From an uncultured Bacteroidales bacterium (GTDB taxonomy: Bacteria; Bacteroidota; Bacteroidia; Bacteroidales; Muribaculaceae): a DNA stretch of 33,532 nucleotides. Under the pieces are notes generated by a model. That model was not told where the DNA came from, searched no databases, and was given only the letters and a program-made list of their open reading frames with translations. Shown piece after piece: positions 33,136-33,532 of the stretch. Numbering within the stretch: position 1 is the stretch's first letter; each line of letters opens with the position of its first letter. The position numbers and the translations under genes were made by a program. The stretch covers positions 1-33,532 of the forward strand of contig CADBNR010000045.1 of assembly GCA_902796035.1 (NCBI GenBank), read 5' to 3'.

Positions 33136-33236
33136 CGGGTGAGTCCTGGACGACCAGCTCCCCGTGAATCCCCCAGGTCTTGACCGAAGCAAGGGCAGCG
33201 GGTTGTAGCGGTGCGATGCAGGGAGCTCTCCCACCC
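33136..33236 (+). ncRNA. ffs: Signal recognition particle RNA (4.5S type)
   Basis: This roughly 100-base RNA forms one long hairpin, the bacterial small SRP RNA that binds Ffh and FtsY in co-translational membrane targeting. The terminal stem pairs GGGTG (33137-33141) with CACCC (33232-33236), and AGCTCCC (33056+100, that is 33156-33162 region) with GGGAGCT (33221-33227). The apical part reads CCCCAGGTCTTGACCGAAGC, keeping the CAGG and AAGCA arms of the conserved Ffh-binding internal loop. The apical loop differs from the usual TCCGGAAGGA. The 5' end fits the promoter; the 3' end directly touches the tRNA. The call is from structure and conserved bases, not from a model search. Confidence 0.8.
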
Positions 33237-33310
33237 GCCTCTTTAGCTCAGTTGGCCAGAGCACGTGATTTGTAATCTCGGGGTCGTTGGTTCGAATCCG
33301 ACAAGAGGCT
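33237..33310 (+). tRNA. tRNA-Thr (anticodon UGU)
   Basis: The cloverleaf is complete. The acceptor stem is GCCTCTT (33237-33243) with AAGAGGC (33303-33309); the D arm is GCTC/GAGC; the T arm is GTTGG-TTCGAAT-CCGAC. The anticodon loop TTTGTAA gives anticodon TGT (33271-33273), reading ACA/ACG threonine codons. The anticodon stem has a U-U mismatch at its middle pair (33266 with 33278). CCA is not encoded (CAG follows), so it is added after transcription. It begins at the base after the SRP RNA stem. Confidence 0.95.
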
Positions 33311-33313
33311 CAG

Positions 33314-33347
33314 AAAGGAATAGATTTTTCTATTCCTTTTCTTTTTC
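33314..33347 (+). terminator. Terminator after tRNA-Thr
   Basis: AAAGGAATAG (33314-33323) and CTATTCCTTT (33330-33339) form a perfect 10-bp stem with a 6-base loop, followed by a T-rich tail (TCTTTTTCT). A weaker second hairpin, AGGATA/TATCCT with a following T run, lies at 33369-33400. Confidence 0.85.
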
Positions 33348-33436
33348 TCTGATATTGTCACTTGACATAGGATAAAAAAGTTGAAATATCCTTTTTATTT
33401 TTTTCTAAACTTAATGGATATCCCCAAAGTTTTTTC

Positions 33437-33466
33437 TACTTTTGCAAATCATTAAAATAAGGAGAA
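33437..33466 (+). promoter_or_regulatory. Promoter -7 element and Shine-Dalgarno of the last gene
   Basis: TACTTTTG (33437-33444) fits TAnnTTTG; no clear -33 element is seen. AAGGAG (33459-33464), 6 bases before the ATG, is a clear Shine-Dalgarno sequence, which is not typical of the other genes here. Confidence 0.5.
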
Positions 33467-33470
33467 AAGA

Positions 33471-33532
33471 ATGGGTGGTTTTTTTGGAGCAGTAAAGAAG
33501 TCTGCATGTATTGCTGATGTGTTTTATGGTAC
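33471..33532 (+). CDS. Amidophosphoribosyltransferase-like protein, 5' end only
   Basis: The window holds the first 20 codons, reading MGGFFGAVKKSACIADVFYG. This matches the start of the Bacteroidota protein annotated as amidophosphoribosyltransferase (class II glutamine amidotransferase fold joined to a phosphoribosyltransferase-like domain). In the classical enzyme PurF the start is MCGIxG and the Cys after Met is the nucleophile that takes ammonia from glutamine. Here that position is Gly, so glutaminase activity of the usual kind is not expected. The rest of the gene is outside the window, so domain content cannot be checked. The clear Shine-Dalgarno and promoter support the start. Confidence 0.7.
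   Translation, partial: MGGFFGAVKKSACIADVFYG

Noticed and set aside
30715-33264. Open frame of 849 codons on the minus strand opposite rnr
   Set aside because: It covers rnr, the SRP RNA and part of the tRNA in antisense, has shadow-type composition, and rnr is beyond doubt.

Overview
The window comes from a chromosome of the phylum Bacteroidota, most likely a Bacteroidales gut commensal of the Muribaculaceae/Bacteroidaceae type. The evidence is the protein families present, the Bacteroidota-type promoters (-7 TAnnTTTG with a TTG or TTTG element about 20 bases upstream) that recur in front of genes, the lineage-specific form of YbeY, the large periplasmic insert in MraY, and an AAA-ATPase/nuclease family that is expanded in this order. 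All assignments are by reading the sequence; no database search was run.

Layout. 1-916: low-coding left edge with the decayed remains of a PD-(D/E)XK (DUF1016-type) nuclease gene. 946-21419, all on the minus strand: one very long co-directional block. In transcription order it runs rsmH-ftsL-ftsI-murE-mraY-murD-ftsW-murG-murC-ftsQ-ftsA-ftsZ (the dcw cluster), then a THUMP-domain RNA methyltransferase, an unidentified membrane protein, pdxB, an RNase H1 and queG. Many junctions overlap by 1-14 bases (TGATG, TAATG, ATGA). mraZ, which commonly heads this cluster, is absent. 21420-22000: a divergent intergenic region with a promoter on each side and about 250 unexplained bases. 22001-27411, plus strand: ybeY, mnmG, apt, uvrC and a small unknown membrane-anchored protein. 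A perfect parS-like palindrome lies between mnmG and apt. 27658-29268: an AAA-ATPase/PD-(D/E)XK gene, convergent with a secreted C1B cysteine peptidase gene (29349-30560, minus) across a strong bidirectional terminator. 30784-33310, plus strand: rnr, then SRP RNA directly abutting tRNA-Thr(UGU), a terminator, and the first 20 codons of an amidophosphoribosyltransferase-like protein at the right edge.

How the parts work together. The dcw block makes the lipid-linked peptidoglycan precursor (MurE, MurD, MurC, MraY, MurG) and the septal machine that uses it (FtsL, FtsI, FtsW, FtsQ, FtsA, FtsZ). The DNPR motif of MurE points to meso-diaminopimelate peptidoglycan. The plus-strand genes are mainly RNA and nucleotide housekeeping (YbeY, MnmG, Apt, RNase R, SRP RNA, tRNA) plus nucleotide excision repair (UvrC).

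I did not find a clearly new multi-gene system. The observations most worth a second look are: the parS-like site; a pair of almost exactly superimposed divergent promoters between rnr and the C1B peptidase gene; SRP RNA and tRNA with no spacer and a non-canonical SRP apical loop; two inverted copies of a heptad repeat flanking rsmH-ftsL-ftsI; several tandem duplications exactly at gene junctions (ftsQ/ftsA, mraY/murD, uvrC/small ORF); and the unexplained segment at about 21590-21800.
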